In this document: one piece after another, positions 11,239 through 24,170 of the stretch | How positions within the stretch are numbered: position 1 is the first letter of the stretch | Layout of the letters: every line of letters begins with the position of its first letter | Source: Enterobacter chuandaensis | GTDB lineage: Bacteria; Pseudomonadota; Gammaproteobacteria; Enterobacterales; Enterobacteriaceae | Length of the DNA stretch: 64,000 bases | NCBI RefSeq assembly: GCF_003594915.1 | Contig: NZ_QZCS01000008.1 | Coordinates: 124,001-188,000, forward strand | Reading direction: 5' to 3' | Notes under the pieces: model-generated | Told to the model about the DNA's origin: nothing | Seen by the model: the letters and a program-made list of their open reading frames with translations, nothing else | The model's database searches: none | Program-made: the position numbers and the translations under genes

Positions 11239-11466
11239 TTATCGGGATAAGGCTTCGACTTCTATTAATGCGAGGTCTTTTTTACGCAGAACCAGATTGA
11301 CGCGTCGGGTTTCGATATGAACAGGATCGCCTAACGGCGCCACGCGTACGACCTGGAATGACGAGCCCGGCAGCATGCCCAGCGACAGCAGCTTTTGCCG
11401 ATAGGCTGGGCTAATTTCGCGGGTAAAACCGGTAATTTTCCATGCACTGTCTGGAGTGAATTGCAT
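11239..11466 (-). CDS. feoA: Ferrous iron transport protein A
   Basis: FeoA is a small SH3-like cytoplasmic protein required for FeoB-mediated Fe2+ uptake. The start [10 protein letters not shown] at 11466 gives 75 residues, the E. coli length; the frame is open 15 bases further, but the added MESGI is not in the family. The signature [10 protein letters not shown] and [10 protein letters not shown] are visible. It is the first gene of feoABC, behind Fur- and FNR-like sites. Confidence 0.96.
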   Translation of the reverse strand: MQFTPDSAWKITGFTREISPAYRQKLLSLGMLPGSSFQVVRVAPLGDPVHIETRRVNLVLRKKDLALIEVEALSR

Positions 11467-11508
11467 AATGCCTGATTCCACGAGAGGTTAAATAATCTAC
11501 ACTGCGAT

Positions 11509-11527
11509 GATAATGAGAATAGTTTTT
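11509..11527. promoter_or_regulatory. Fur-box-like site upstream of feoA
   Basis: GATAATGAGAATAGTTTTT matches the 19-bp Fur consensus at 14 positions, including GATAATGA at the left arm. It lies 43 bases before feoA, as expected for iron repression of feo. Confidence 0.7.
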
Positions 11528-11584
11528 ATCAGCAATAATTAAAATGTGACCGGATGTTGTTAATCGTATTAATTTGCGGTCTGC

Positions 11585-11598
11585 TTGACCTTGCTCAA
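11585..11598. promoter_or_regulatory. FNR-like site upstream of feoA
   Basis: TTGACCTTGCTCAA carries both FNR cores, TTGA and TCAA, with the correct six-base spacing. feo is known to be induced by FNR in E. coli. The remaining 11467-11767 gap is AT-rich promoter sequence plus a G-rich palindrome at 11710. Confidence 0.6.
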
Positions 11599-11709
11599 TA
11601 TTTACGGAATTGAGGTGAAAATAAAAAGAAGGGTATTTGTTAACGAGGTGATAATTCGTGGTTTAAATATGGATATGCAATCGGTTTCATATTTTACGAT
11701 ATAATTTTT

Positions 11710-11759
11710 CCCCTCACCCCGGCCCTCTCCCCTTTGGGGAGAGGGTTAGGGTGAGGGGG
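11710..11759. repeat. Long-form GAGAGGG palindromic repeat, copy 1
   Basis: CCCCTCACCC..CCCTCTCCCC and GGGGAGAGGG..GGGTGAGGGG form a long imperfect palindrome around TTT. The same element recurs at 18964 (long) and at 16969 and 51343 (short). It lies directly after the tex stop. Confidence 0.85.
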
Positions 11760-11767
11760 GTGTTGCC

Positions 11768-14098
<2,331 letters not shown>

Positions 14099-14184
14099 GG
14101 CTTTATCATCTTGTGGGTCAAAAATCAGGGGATAGTTATACGGGCTGACACGGCAAAATGCCAGCCGGGGAGGGCGCTCTCGGA

Positions 14185-14658
14185 CTATTTTACGTAGACG
14201 ATCTCATTGACATACCAGCTGGCTTCACCGGCGGGGGTCTGAACGACGGCCAGGTCACCCACTTCTTTTTTCAGCAGCGCGCGGGCCATCGGGGAGTCGA
14301 TAGAGATGTAATCCTTACGACCGAAAATTTCATCGTAACCGACGATGCGAAAACGCAGGGTATCACCGTCATCGTTTTCTATCTCCACCCACGCGCCGAA
14401 GAACACTTTGCCCTCCTGCTGCGGGGAGTAATCGACAATTTTGAGATTTTCGAGGCACTTGGTCAGGTAGCGTACCCGGCGGTCGATCTCACGCAGTCGC
14501 TTTTTGTTGTACTGATAGTCCGCATTTTCGCTGCGATCGCCCAGGCTGGCCGCCCAGGTCACCTTTTTGGTCACTTCAGGACGCTCTTCGCGCCAGAGGT
14601 AATCCATCTCTTTTTTAAGTTTTTCGTACCCTTCGCGGGTGATCAGGGGCGTTTTCAT
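14185..14658 (-). CDS. greB: Transcript cleavage factor GreB
   Basis: GreB enters the RNA polymerase secondary channel and triggers cleavage of backtracked transcripts. It has 157 residues with the N-terminal coiled coil ([16 protein letters not shown].. to about 75) and the C-terminal FKBP-like domain ([14 protein letters not shown]). GreB rather than GreA is supported by the basic patch ([17 protein letters not shown]) and by location beside tex and ompR. It is divergent from ompR; the 229 bases between are AT-rich promoter sequence. Confidence 0.97.
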   Translation of the reverse strand: MKTPLITREGYEKLKKEMDYLWREERPEVTKKVTWAASLGDRSENADYQYNKKRLREIDRRVRYLTKCLENLKIVDYSPQQEGKVFFGAWVEIENDDGDTLRFRIVGYDEIFGRKDYISIDSPMARALLKKEVGDLAVVQTPAGEASWYVNEIVYVK

Positions 14659-14887
14659 GGTGAAGCCTTTGCTGCCGGTTTTCTGTCTTTGCGCACAATA
14701 CGTACCACACAGTGTAACAGACAGGAATAATAATGATTTATGTGATGAAATGAGCAGATAAGCTGCTGTTAAATATGCTTTGTAACAATTTCGACTAGAA
14801 TTTATACCAGAATTCGCTGGTCGAATACGTGCACTTTTTTAGAATACGCTGTTACAAAGACTATCCGAACCTTTGGGAGTACACACA

Positions 14888-16950
<2,063 letters not shown>

Positions 16951-16968
16951 AAAAGGTGCGGGCTGATG

Positions 16969-17003
16969 CCCTCACCCCGGCCCTCTCCCACGGGGAGAGG
17001 GAG
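16969..17003. repeat. Short-form GAGAGGG palindromic repeat, copy 2
   Basis: CCCTCACCCC-GGCCCTCTCCC-A-CGGGGAGAGGG has the inner stem of the 11710 element but lacks the outer GTGAGGG arm. It closely resembles the copy at 51343, including the flanking GATG before it. Confidence 0.8.
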
Positions 17004-17012
17004 AAAACATTA

Positions 17013-17038
17013 AAAAAGGCAACTTTCGTTGCCTTTTT
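17013..17038. terminator. Bidirectional terminator envZ / pckA
   Basis: AAAAAGGCAAC-TTTC-GTTGCCTTTTT is an 11-bp perfect stem bracketed by A and T tracts between convergent genes. Confidence 0.92.
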
Positions 17039-17046
17039 GCTTTTAC

Positions 17047-18666
17047 CTACAGCTTCGGTCCCGCACTCACCAGCGCTTCGCCTGCCGGTGTATCGGTATA
17101 CTTCTCGAAGTTCTCAATAAACAACTTCGCCAGCGATTCCGCCTTCTCGCGCCACTGCTCCGGCGATCCGTAGGTGTTGCGCGGGTCAAGGATACGCGTG
17201 TCCACGCCCGGCAGTTCCGTCGGAATGGCCAGATCAAACATCGGCAGCGTGAAGGTTTCGGCGTTATCCAGAGAACCATCCAGAATGGCGTCGATAATGG
17301 CGCGGGTATCTTTGATAGAGATACGCTTGCCGGTGCCGTTCCAGCCGGTGTTCACCAGGTAGGCCTGCGCGCCGGAGGCCTGCATGCGCTTCACCAGCAC
17401 TTCCGCGTACTGCGTCGGGTGCAGCGACAGGAATGCCGCGCCGAAGCAGGCGGAGAAGGTTGGGGTTGGCTCCGTGACGCCACGCTCGGTACCCGCCAGC
17501 TTGGCGGTAAAGCCGGAGAGGAAGTGGTACTGCGTCTGGCTGGCCGTCAGGCGGGAAACCGGTGGCAGCACGCCGAACGCATCCGCCGTCAGGAAAATCA
17601 CCTTCGTGGCATGGCCCGCTTTTGACACCGGCTTGACGATGTTGTCGATGTGGTAGATCGGGTAAGAGACGCGGGTGTTTTCGGTCTTCGACGCGTCGTC
17701 GAAATCGATAGAGCCGTCGGCACGTACGGTGACGTTTTCCAGCAGCGCGTCGCGGCGGATCGCGTGGAAGATATCCGGCTCGGCCTCTTCAGACAGGCGA
17801 ATGGTTTTCGCGTAGCAGCCGCCTTCGAAGTTAAACACGCCGTCATCGTCCCAACCGTGCTCGTCATCGCCAATCAGACGACGTTTTGGATCGGTGGAGA
17901 GGGTGGTTTTCCCGGTTCCGGAAAGACCGAAGAACACCGCCACGTCGCCTTTCTCGCCGACGTTCGCCGAGCAGTGCATGGAGGCGATACCGCGCAGCGG
18001 CAACAGGTAGTTCATGACCGAGAACATCCCTTTCTTCATTTCGCCGCCGTACCAGGTACCGCCGATCAGCTGAATACGCTCGGTCAGGTTGAAGGCAATG
18101 AAGTTTTCGGAGTTCAGACCCTGCTCTTTCCACTGTGGGTTGGTGCATTTCGCACCGTTCATCACGATGAAGTCAGGCGTGAAGTCCTGCAGCTCTTCGT
18201 CGGTCGGACGAATAAACATATTCTTAACGAAATGCGCCTGCCAGGCCACTTCGGTAATGAAACGCACGGAAAGGCGGGTGTCGGCGTTAGCGCCGCAGAA
18301 AGCGTCGACGATGAACAGACGCTTGCCGGAAAGTTGATGGGTGACGAGCCCTTTCAGATGCTGCCAGGTTTCCGGGGAGAGCGGTTTGTTGTCGTTCTTC
18401 CCTTTGCCTTTGTCAGCCCACCACAGCGTATCGCGAGTGGTTTCGTCTCGGACGATATACTTATCTTTCGGCGAACGACCGGTAAAAATACCGGTATCGA
18501 CGGCGATAGCACCAAGATTCGTCAACACACCTCGCTCGTATCCTTCCAGTGCTGGATTGAGCTCTTCCTGATACAGCGTATCGTAGTCGGGGTTGTAGAC
18601 GACTTCCTGGACGTCGTGAATACCATAAGCCTTGAGATCTTGCGGGGTTAAACCAGTAACACGCAT
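17047..18666 (-). CDS. pckA: Phosphoenolpyruvate carboxykinase (ATP)
   Basis: PckA converts oxaloacetate and ATP to phosphoenolpyruvate and CO2, the first committed step of gluconeogenesis. It has 539 residues, near the E. coli length of 540. The kinase-1a loop [11 protein letters not shown] is present, as are the metal- and substrate-binding elements [12 protein letters not shown] and GDDEHGW. It is transcribed alone. Its 355-base upstream gap holds a CRP-like site at 18888, which fits the known cAMP-CRP activation. Confidence 0.98.
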   Translation of the reverse strand: MRVTGLTPQDLKAYGIHDVQEVVYNPDYDTLYQEELNPALEGYERGVLTNLGAIAVDTGIFTGRSPKDKYIVRDETTRDTLWWADKGKGKNDNKPLSPETWQHLKGLVTHQLSGKRLFIVDAFCGANADTRLSVRFITEVAWQAHFVKNMFIRPTDEELQDFTPDFIVMNGAKCTNPQWKEQGLNSENFIAFNLTERIQLIGGTWYGGEMKKGMFSVMNYLLPLRGIASMHCSANVGEKGDVAVFFGLSGTGKTTLSTDPKRRLIGDDEHGWDDDGVFNFEGGCYAKTIRLSEEAEPDIFHAIRRDALLENVTVRADGSIDFDDASKTENTRVSYPIYHIDNIVKPVSKAGHATKVIFLTADAFGVLPPVSRLTASQTQYHFLSGFTAKLAGTERGVTEPTPTFSACFGAAFLSLHPTQYAEVLVKRMQASGAQAYLVNTGWNGTGKRISIKDTRAIIDAILDGSLDNAETFTLPMFDLAIPTELPGVDTRILDPRNTYGSPEQWREKAESLAKLFIENFEKYTDTPAGEALVSAGPKL

Positions 18667-18887
18667 ATCACTGCTCCTTAGCCAATATGTACTGCCTGAA
18701 ATTGTAGGGTCTTTCTGGGGATGTTAACCGCGACGGGGCTCATAGATTTATGCATCTGGACAAAACCCTTACTAACGGAAAACGCTGCGACTCCAGTCAC
18801 AGTGCAGGCGGATTATCGCAGGAAACGCTTTTTGGTTGGGGAAAATGTTCCGAAAAGGTTAAAGGCTGGTGATTTTATCGGAAGGAA

Positions 18888-18903
18888 TGTGAATGTAATC
18901 GCA
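18888..18903. promoter_or_regulatory. CRP-like site upstream of pckA
   Basis: TGTGAATGTAATCGCA matches the TGTGA-N6-TCACA consensus at 9 of 10 core positions. It lies about 220 bases before pckA. The rest of 18667-19021 is AT-rich promoter sequence plus a G-rich repeat at 18964; no gene is seen there. Confidence 0.6.
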
Positions 18904-18963
18904 TACATGTAAGAAAATTACGTAAGGGTTACATTATGAAAACGATTCAGCTTTTGGGGGCAG

Positions 18964-19013
18964 CCCCTCACCCCAGCCCTCTCCCCAAAGGGGAGAGAGT
19001 TAGGGTGAGGGGG
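18964..19013. repeat. Long-form GAGAGGG palindromic repeat, copy 3
   Basis: CCCCTCACCCCAGCCCTCTC and GGGGAGAGAGTTAGGGTGAG form the same palindrome as at 11710, with one arm change (GAGAGAG). It lies just beyond the hslO stop. Confidence 0.85.
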
Positions 19014-19021
19014 ACAGAGGT

Positions 19022-19906
19022 TTAATGAACCTGCGGATCCGCCGGAGAGGCGTTATTGCGGATCTCAGCGATATCCATTGAATTGAACACGTAGTGCGTA
19101 CCGCAGTAGTCACAGTGCATATCAATTTCGCCGTCTTCCGCCATGATGCTGTCGATCTCTTCATCCGGCAGGGTTTTCAATGCGCCAGCGCAGCGTTCGC
19201 GGGAGCAGGTGCACTTGAATTCCACCGCCTGCGGGTCGTACACGGTCACTTCTTCTTCGTGATACAGACGCCACAGCACGTCGGTCGCCGACAGGTTGAA
19301 CAGCTCTTCCGCTTTGATGGTTTCGGTCAGCGTCGCCAGATGCTCAAAGTCATTGGTCTGCGCATCCTGTGCAGGCAGAACCTGCAGCAGCATGCCGCCC
19401 GCAGCAGGCTGGCCGTCCACTTCACCGGTACGGATGAACAGACGCGTTGGCAGCTGTTCGGAGCGCATGAAGTAGTCTTCCAGGCAGGCTGCCAGGGTAT
19501 CACCTTCCAGACCAACGACGCCCTGATAGCGTTCACCTTCCTCCGGGGAGATGGTGATCACCAGGTAGCCATTGCCCACCAGCGTTTTGAGATCTGCATT
19601 TTCAGGCACGTCGCCCTGAACGCGCGCCACGCCGCGCATCTGCTGCTGGTTATTACCGTTGATCACTGCCAGCGTCATCGGGCCATCGCCCTGCAGCTGC
19701 ACGGTGATATCACCGGCAAACTTCAGCGTGGCGGTCAGCAGGCTGGTGGCAACCAGCAGTTCGCCCAACAGGGTCTTCACCGGCAGCGGGTAGTTGTGGT
19801 TTTCCAGAATCTGTTTCCAGGTTTCGGATACGGTGACCAGCTCGCCGCGCACGGCGAATTGTTCAAACAGATAGCGGTGTAATTGGTCGTGTTGGGCCAT
19901 TTTCAT
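19022..19906 (-). CDS. hslO: Redox-regulated holdase chaperone Hsp33
   Basis: Hsp33 protects proteins during oxidative and heat stress, activated when its zinc cysteines form disulfides. It has 294 residues. The redox switch is visible at the C-terminus: CTC ([10 protein letters not shown]) and CDYC (MHCDYCGTH), the four zinc ligands. The start used is [14 protein letters not shown] six bases later is possible. It lies 18 bases downstream of hslR, and the two read together as in E. coli. Confidence 0.97.
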   Translation of the reverse strand: MKMAQHDQLHRYLFEQFAVRGELVTVSETWKQILENHNYPLPVKTLLGELLVATSLLTATLKFAGDITVQLQGDGPMTLAVINGNNQQQMRGVARVQGDVPENADLKTLVGNGYLVITISPEEGERYQGVVGLEGDTLAACLEDYFMRSEQLPTRLFIRTGEVDGQPAAGGMLLQVLPAQDAQTNDFEHLATLTETIKAEELFNLSATDVLWRLYHEEEVTVYDPQAVEFKCTCSRERCAGALKTLPDEEIDSIMAEDGEIDMHCDYCGTHYVFNSMDIAEIRNNASPADPQVH

Positions 19907-19924
19907 CTCTCGTGCGGGTGAGTG

Positions 19925-20326
19925 TTACTCAGTCTCACCGTGTTTAAATTTCATCAGATCGCGGCGCTCTTTTTTATCCGGTCGCCGGTCCGGGTGAGGC
20001 ATCGTCAGCGCATTCATTTTGCGCGCCAGCGCGGTCTTCTCGCGCTTTTCAATGCTTTCAGCCGTCTCTTCATAAAGCAGTACGGCTTCCGATGCGGGCC
20101 GCCGCTGTTCGGTAATGGCTTTAACCACTACCGTACGTTCATCGTTGCCCTGGCGCAGCGTTAAGGTAGCGTTCAACTCAACCAGCTTGCTCGGCTTACT
20201 GCGCTGGCCGTTGTAATGCACTTTACCGCCATCAACCATCTCGCGGGCAAGGGCGCGCGTTTTATAAAAACGGGCTGCCCACAGCCATTTATCCAGTCTT
20301 ACCCCGTCAGAGGGTTTTTCTTTCAT
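19925..20326 (-). CDS. hslR: Hsp15, ribosome-associated heat shock protein
   Basis: Hsp15 binds stalled 50S subunits that carry nascent peptidyl-tRNA. It has 133 residues, the E. coli length, and an S4-type RNA-binding domain at the N-terminus (VRLDKWLWAARFYKTRALA). The C-terminal tail is basic. The start overlaps the yrfG stop by four bases, so yrfG-hslR-hslO form one transcript. Confidence 0.97.
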   Translation of the reverse strand: MKEKPSDGVRLDKWLWAARFYKTRALAREMVDGGKVHYNGQRSKPSKLVELNATLTLRQGNDERTVVVKAITEQRRPASEAVLLYEETAESIEKREKTALARKMNALTMPHPDRRPDKKERRDLMKFKHGETE

Positions 20327-21006
20327 GGCGTCTCCTTCACGGTCAGTGAGGGGATCATCTGGCGGTAGTCGTTCAGTCCAGGATGTCGCAGATAGCTTTT
20401 TTCAGCCAAGCCAGAGTCAGGATTGGTAACGCCCAGACAATAGCGAATGCCAAATGCTGCCGCAGAATCCAGAATGGGCTCGCTGTCGTCAATGAACAGC
20501 GTGCGCTCCGGCTGCAAACCGGTCTCTTCCTTCACCGCATGCCACAACCGCTGATCCTCTTTCGGATAACCAAATGTGTGGGTGGAAAGTAATAAATCAA
20601 GGTGCGACGCCAGCCCCGTATGCTCCAGCTTCACGGCCAGGTTATGCGGATGCGCGTTGGTCAGCAAAATACGGCGCTTGCCGCTTGCTTTCAGCGCATC
20701 CAGGAACGGAACCGTATCTTCGCGCAACACGGCGCGTGGTCCCTGGGCGGTGGTCATGGCACAAATATCCAAACCGAGGCGCTCGCTCCAGTAGTCAAGA
20801 CAGTACCAGTTTAGCGTATGTTGTACCGCGCTATATTGCGAACGAATGAACGCCTGCGCTTCTGCCGGGGAAATACCCTGCTGCTCGCCATAGGTTTCCG
20901 GCACCAGCTTTTGCCAGAAATAGTTATCAAAGGCGAGATCGAGCAGCGTGCCGTCCATATCCAGCAGAACCGTGTCGACCTCCTGCCAGGCGATATCAAG
21001 ATGCAT
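20323..21006 (-). CDS. yrfG: HAD-family GMP/IMP nucleotidase
   Basis: A HAD-superfamily phosphatase; the E. coli orthologue dephosphorylates purine nucleotides (GMP, IMP). It has 227 residues with motif I DMDGTLLD, motif II LLTNAH and motif IV FIDDSEPILDSA. It lies upstream of hslR, with which it overlaps by four bases, and 66 bases from igaA. Confidence 0.93.
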   Translation of the reverse strand: MHLDIAWQEVDTVLLDMDGTLLDLAFDNYFWQKLVPETYGEQQGISPAEAQAFIRSQYSAVQHTLNWYCLDYWSERLGLDICAMTTAQGPRAVLREDTVPFLDALKASGKRRILLTNAHPHNLAVKLEHTGLASHLDLLLSTHTFGYPKEDQRLWHAVKEETGLQPERTLFIDDSEPILDSAAAFGIRYCLGVTNPDSGLAEKSYLRHPGLNDYRQMIPSLTVKETP

Positions 21007-21072
21007 AAGGGGAACTCCAGCCAGAAGAAACGTGCGCGACAGGGTAGCACATCTTGTCGCGCAACGACGTTA

Positions 21073-23208
21073 TCAGATCAGGCTCTCAGAGGAGGGGATC
21101 AGCTTAGGATTAAGGCAGTTTTCGTAGTATTGCTGGATCTCAGCCAGACGCGTGCGCGAGCGCTGGTAGCGGCGCAGGGCCATAAAACCGTTCCAGAAAA
21201 TGGAAACCAGCATGGCGAGCATCAGCAGAGAGGTGCCAATGTAACGCCACAGACCTGCGCTGTCCGGCATCCGGTGCAGGCCGATATGGCGGGTACCGTT
21301 GGCATCGGTATAAATACCGGTGACGATCCCTTCGGCACTGAACGGGGTTTGCATCAGCATCTGTGCCAGACGCTGGAACTGGGCCCACTGTTCCTGTGCC
21401 GGATAGTCATACAGCGCGACCTGCGGGTAAGGCTGGTCGACCAGGTCGCTGCCTTCATCGCTGGCAATCACAAAGCCACCCGGCGCCGGACTGTTGAGCG
21501 CCTGAGCCGCACGGGTGGTTTCACGCATCATAAACGGCGATGTCGAGGTGGCGACCAGGTTATCCAGCGACTCCGCGCTGACCGGACGCAGCAGCACGTT
21601 AACGCCATCCAGCCGTCCCGCTTCGGCGCGTTTTACCAGCGAGTCCCAGTCTTTGCTATTCCCGAGGTTAACCAGCGCGTTTTTGAGGCGTACACACTCA
21701 TCCTGCGAGGAGCATAAATCCTGAGTTTTCAGGACAATGTCGCCGAAGTCATCCAGCAGCACCATGCCTGATTTCTGAATGGCCGAGCGTAGCGCGGGGC
21801 TGACGCGTGAATCATCATCCGGTTTCGGGTGCAGCTGGCGGTTGACCGTCTGGGTCAGCGCCGTGGCTTTATTCACCACTTCAGATTCCGGCAGCGGCAG
21901 CGGCGGCGCGTCGTTCCAGATAATTTGCGAGCAGTCGAACGGCATGAACGGTGAGTTCTGGCGCGTGTTCCACGCCCCCGGAGTGTGGATGTTACACATC
22001 CCGGTGCCTTTCAGGCGCAGCGTATCGCCTACACGTACACCCGCTTCATCGAGCTGGTTCACGCTGGTCGCTTCGATGGTCTGCGCCCCTTTGATCCACG
22101 ACAGGGTGAATTTGATAGGCATATCCAGCGGCACGAAAAGCAGCAGCATGATGAATACGAGCGCGGCGCCTGCGGCGATAACCGTACTGCGCAGCCAGTG
22201 CTGAAGCGGGAAGTTTTTGACTTCATCATGCAGAGACAGGAAGCGCCCCTGACGCACAACGTGGCGGTCAAGGTAGATATCAATGTCGGTTTTCTGCCCT
22301 AAATCCTGCGCGATCCACGGCTGCCAGTGGCGCGGGTAAATCAGGTCGATGATACCGAGCGAAATATTGTTGAGATGCTCCTGATCGTTTTCGCCGAACA
22401 GGCCCCAGCGCTTTGGCGTGCCGCGCAGGCAGTGGATCTCTCGCAACGAGGTTTTTGCTGGCGGGGCAAAGATCCCCCACAGCCCGGCAGCCAGAAGCAG
22501 CACTGCGCCCCCCGCCAGCCATGGAACAAACACGTCCGGCGTCAGCAGGCAGACAAAAAAGAGCAGGAAAGCGGCAACGATCAGGATGGCTTCACGAATG
22601 CCGTCCGGACGGCTCAGGGCGTACTCTTCATGCGTCTCCTGACGAATGTTCAGCAGTTCAATCTGCTCGGTCTCTTCACCACGAATGGAGGCCTGCGTTG
22701 AACTCGCGCGCTCCAGCGCAAAGCGCGGGGCTTCGTGAAGATAATCATTCAGAGTATGGCCGTTGAGCGAGATAACCAGCGGCAGCGAATCGGTGTGAAT
22801 CAGCTCAACGCTGTTTTCGTCGTTAATGTACTGCTCCCAGGACGGAGGCAGGTGCACTTCGACGGAATCGAGATAGTAGCGCCACTTGTTAGGGTCATCG
22901 GTGGTGATACCATAGCGTGTGATGGAGCGCGTTACGCAGAGCACGGTATCACTCTGCGCGTTAAGCTTCAGTGCGACAGGCGCAGCAGTAGCCCCCGTCG
23001 GCCCGGGCGTTAACTGAGAACGGTTAAGCGTTTCGAGATAGTTTTCAACCGCATCACGTTCGTCTTGCGTGAGTTTACGGGTTGTCGCCCCCGCGAAGGC
23101 ATTTAAAAAAGGCAGCCGGTAACGGCGCTGCGCGCGTCGCCTGTACAGCCATCCTGCAATCAATGCGCTGGCCAGCATAGCAGCGAGAACAATCAAAATG
23201 GTGCTCAT
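21073..23208 (-). CDS. igaA: IgaA/UmoB membrane attenuator of the Rcs phosphorelay
   Basis: IgaA (E. coli YrfF) is an essential inner-membrane protein that restrains Rcs signalling by contacting RcsD, with RcsF relieving it. The 711-residue protein has an N-terminal membrane helix (MSTILIVLAAMLASALIAG), a cytoplasmic region, two further pairs of membrane segments (about 206-245 and 340-360), a large periplasmic domain, and a last helix near 650-670. Four cysteines lie in the periplasmic part (GMCNIH, FDCSQ, DLCSSQDEC), as in the family. It is divergent from nudE. Confidence 0.95.
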   Translation of the reverse strand: MSTILIVLAAMLASALIAGWLYRRRAQRRYRLPFLNAFAGATTRKLTQDERDAVENYLETLNRSQLTPGPTGATAAPVALKLNAQSDTVLCVTRSITRYGITTDDPNKWRYYLDSVEVHLPPSWEQYINDENSVELIHTDSLPLVISLNGHTLNDYLHEAPRFALERASSTQASIRGEETEQIELLNIRQETHEEYALSRPDGIREAILIVAAFLLFFVCLLTPDVFVPWLAGGAVLLLAAGLWGIFAPPAKTSLREIHCLRGTPKRWGLFGENDQEHLNNISLGIIDLIYPRHWQPWIAQDLGQKTDIDIYLDRHVVRQGRFLSLHDEVKNFPLQHWLRSTVIAAGAALVFIMLLLFVPLDMPIKFTLSWIKGAQTIEATSVNQLDEAGVRVGDTLRLKGTGMCNIHTPGAWNTRQNSPFMPFDCSQIIWNDAPPLPLPESEVVNKATALTQTVNRQLHPKPDDDSRVSPALRSAIQKSGMVLLDDFGDIVLKTQDLCSSQDECVRLKNALVNLGNSKDWDSLVKRAEAGRLDGVNVLLRPVSAESLDNLVATSTSPFMMRETTRAAQALNSPAPGGFVIASDEGSDLVDQPYPQVALYDYPAQEQWAQFQRLAQMLMQTPFSAEGIVTGIYTDANGTRHIGLHRMPDSAGLWRYIGTSLLMLAMLVSIFWNGFMALRRYQRSRTRLAEIQQYYENCLNPKLIPSSESLI

Positions 23209-23530
23209 GCTTTCCCCATCTTACTTATCTTACAGGTGTAGTCAGTAGCACCTTTACATTGAATGAGAGTCTGTGGCTGGCTATCGGCAAGTATGGAGTC
23301 GAACTTGAGCATTCTGAAGCGCATCCCAGTGACCGGTGATGATAGCAAAGCCTGTCATGGCGCGATATCAGCAAATTCCTGGAAACATTTCAACCTCTTG
23401 ACATTTGTTTTGAATTGAGGATTGATCCCGAATACGTTGCATAAATGTAAATAAAGAACAATTGACATTGCCGAAACCGTGCGGCATATCGCACAATAAA
23501 GCCAGTTCACACTGCTAAGACCCCATCAAG
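23209..23530. promoter_or_regulatory. Divergent igaA / nudE promoter region
   Basis: The 322-base gap is AT-rich and has no supportable gene. Two TTGACA hexamers on the plus strand (23398 and 23462) are candidate -35 elements for nudE, with weak -10 elements (ATTGAT, CATATC) at 17-base spacing. No repeat or clear operator was recognised. Confidence 0.4.
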
Positions 23531-24091
23531 ATGAGCAAACCACTACAAAAACCCACCATTCTGAATGTTGAAACTGTCGCCAAATCGCGCCTGTTTAATG
23601 TCGAGAGTGTGGATCTGGAGTTCAGCAACGGTGTGCGTCGTGTTTATGAACGTATGCGCCCCTCTTCGCGCGAAGCGGTGATGATCGTCCCTATCGTCGA
23701 CGATCATCTGATTTTGATCCGCGAATACGCCGTGGGGACGGAATCTTACGAGCTTGGGTTCTCAAAAGGGCTCATCGACCCGGGTGAAACGGTTTTTGAA
23801 GCGGCAAACCGCGAGCTGAAAGAAGAGGTGGGGTTTGGCGCGAACGAGCTGTCGTTCCTGAAAAAGCTGAGCATGGCGCCGTCCTATTTTTCCAGCAAAA
23901 TGAACATCGTGGTCGCGGAAGATCTCTATCCAGAATCACTGGAGGGCGATGAACCAGAGCCGCTGCCGCAGGTTCGCTGGCCGCTGGCGCATCTGATGGA
24001 TCTGCTTGAGGACCCTGACTTTAACGAAGCTCGCAACGTGAGTGCGCTGTTCCTGGTTCGCGAGTGGCTGAAGGGGCAAGGGCGGCTGTAG
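23531..24091 (+). CDS. nudE: ADP compounds hydrolase NudE
   Basis: NudE is a Nudix hydrolase acting on ADP-ribose, NADH and Ap3A. The 186 residues include a complete Nudix box, G-LIDPG-E-TVFEAAN-RELKEEVG, at about 80-102. It is divergent from igaA and followed by a REP palindrome and a hairpin, then convergent mrcA. Confidence 0.97.
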   Translation: MSKPLQKPTILNVETVAKSRLFNVESVDLEFSNGVRRVYERMRPSSREAVMIVPIVDDHLILIREYAVGTESYELGFSKGLIDPGETVFEAANRELKEEVGFGANELSFLKKLSMAPSYFSSKMNIVVAEDLYPESLEGDEPEPLPQVRWPLAHLMDLLEDPDFNEARNVSALFLVREWLKGQGRL

Positions 24092-24102
24092 GACATAAAA
24101 AA

Positions 24103-24130
24103 GCCGGGTGGCGGCTTCGCCTTGCCCGGC
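24103..24130. repeat. REP-type palindrome after nudE
   Basis: GCCGGGTGGCGGCTTC and GCCTTGCCCGGC form a REP-like hairpin related to those at 4432 and 36821. Confidence 0.75.
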
Positions 24131-24141
24131 CTGGATTTCTT

Positions 24142-24166
24142 TGCCCGGTTTTTACCGGGCATTTTT
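24142..24166. terminator. Terminator between nudE and mrcA
   Basis: GCCCGGT-TTTT-ACCGGGC is a 7-bp perfect stem followed by ATTTTT on the plus strand, placed between convergent genes. Confidence 0.7.
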
Positions 24167-24170
24167 ATGC

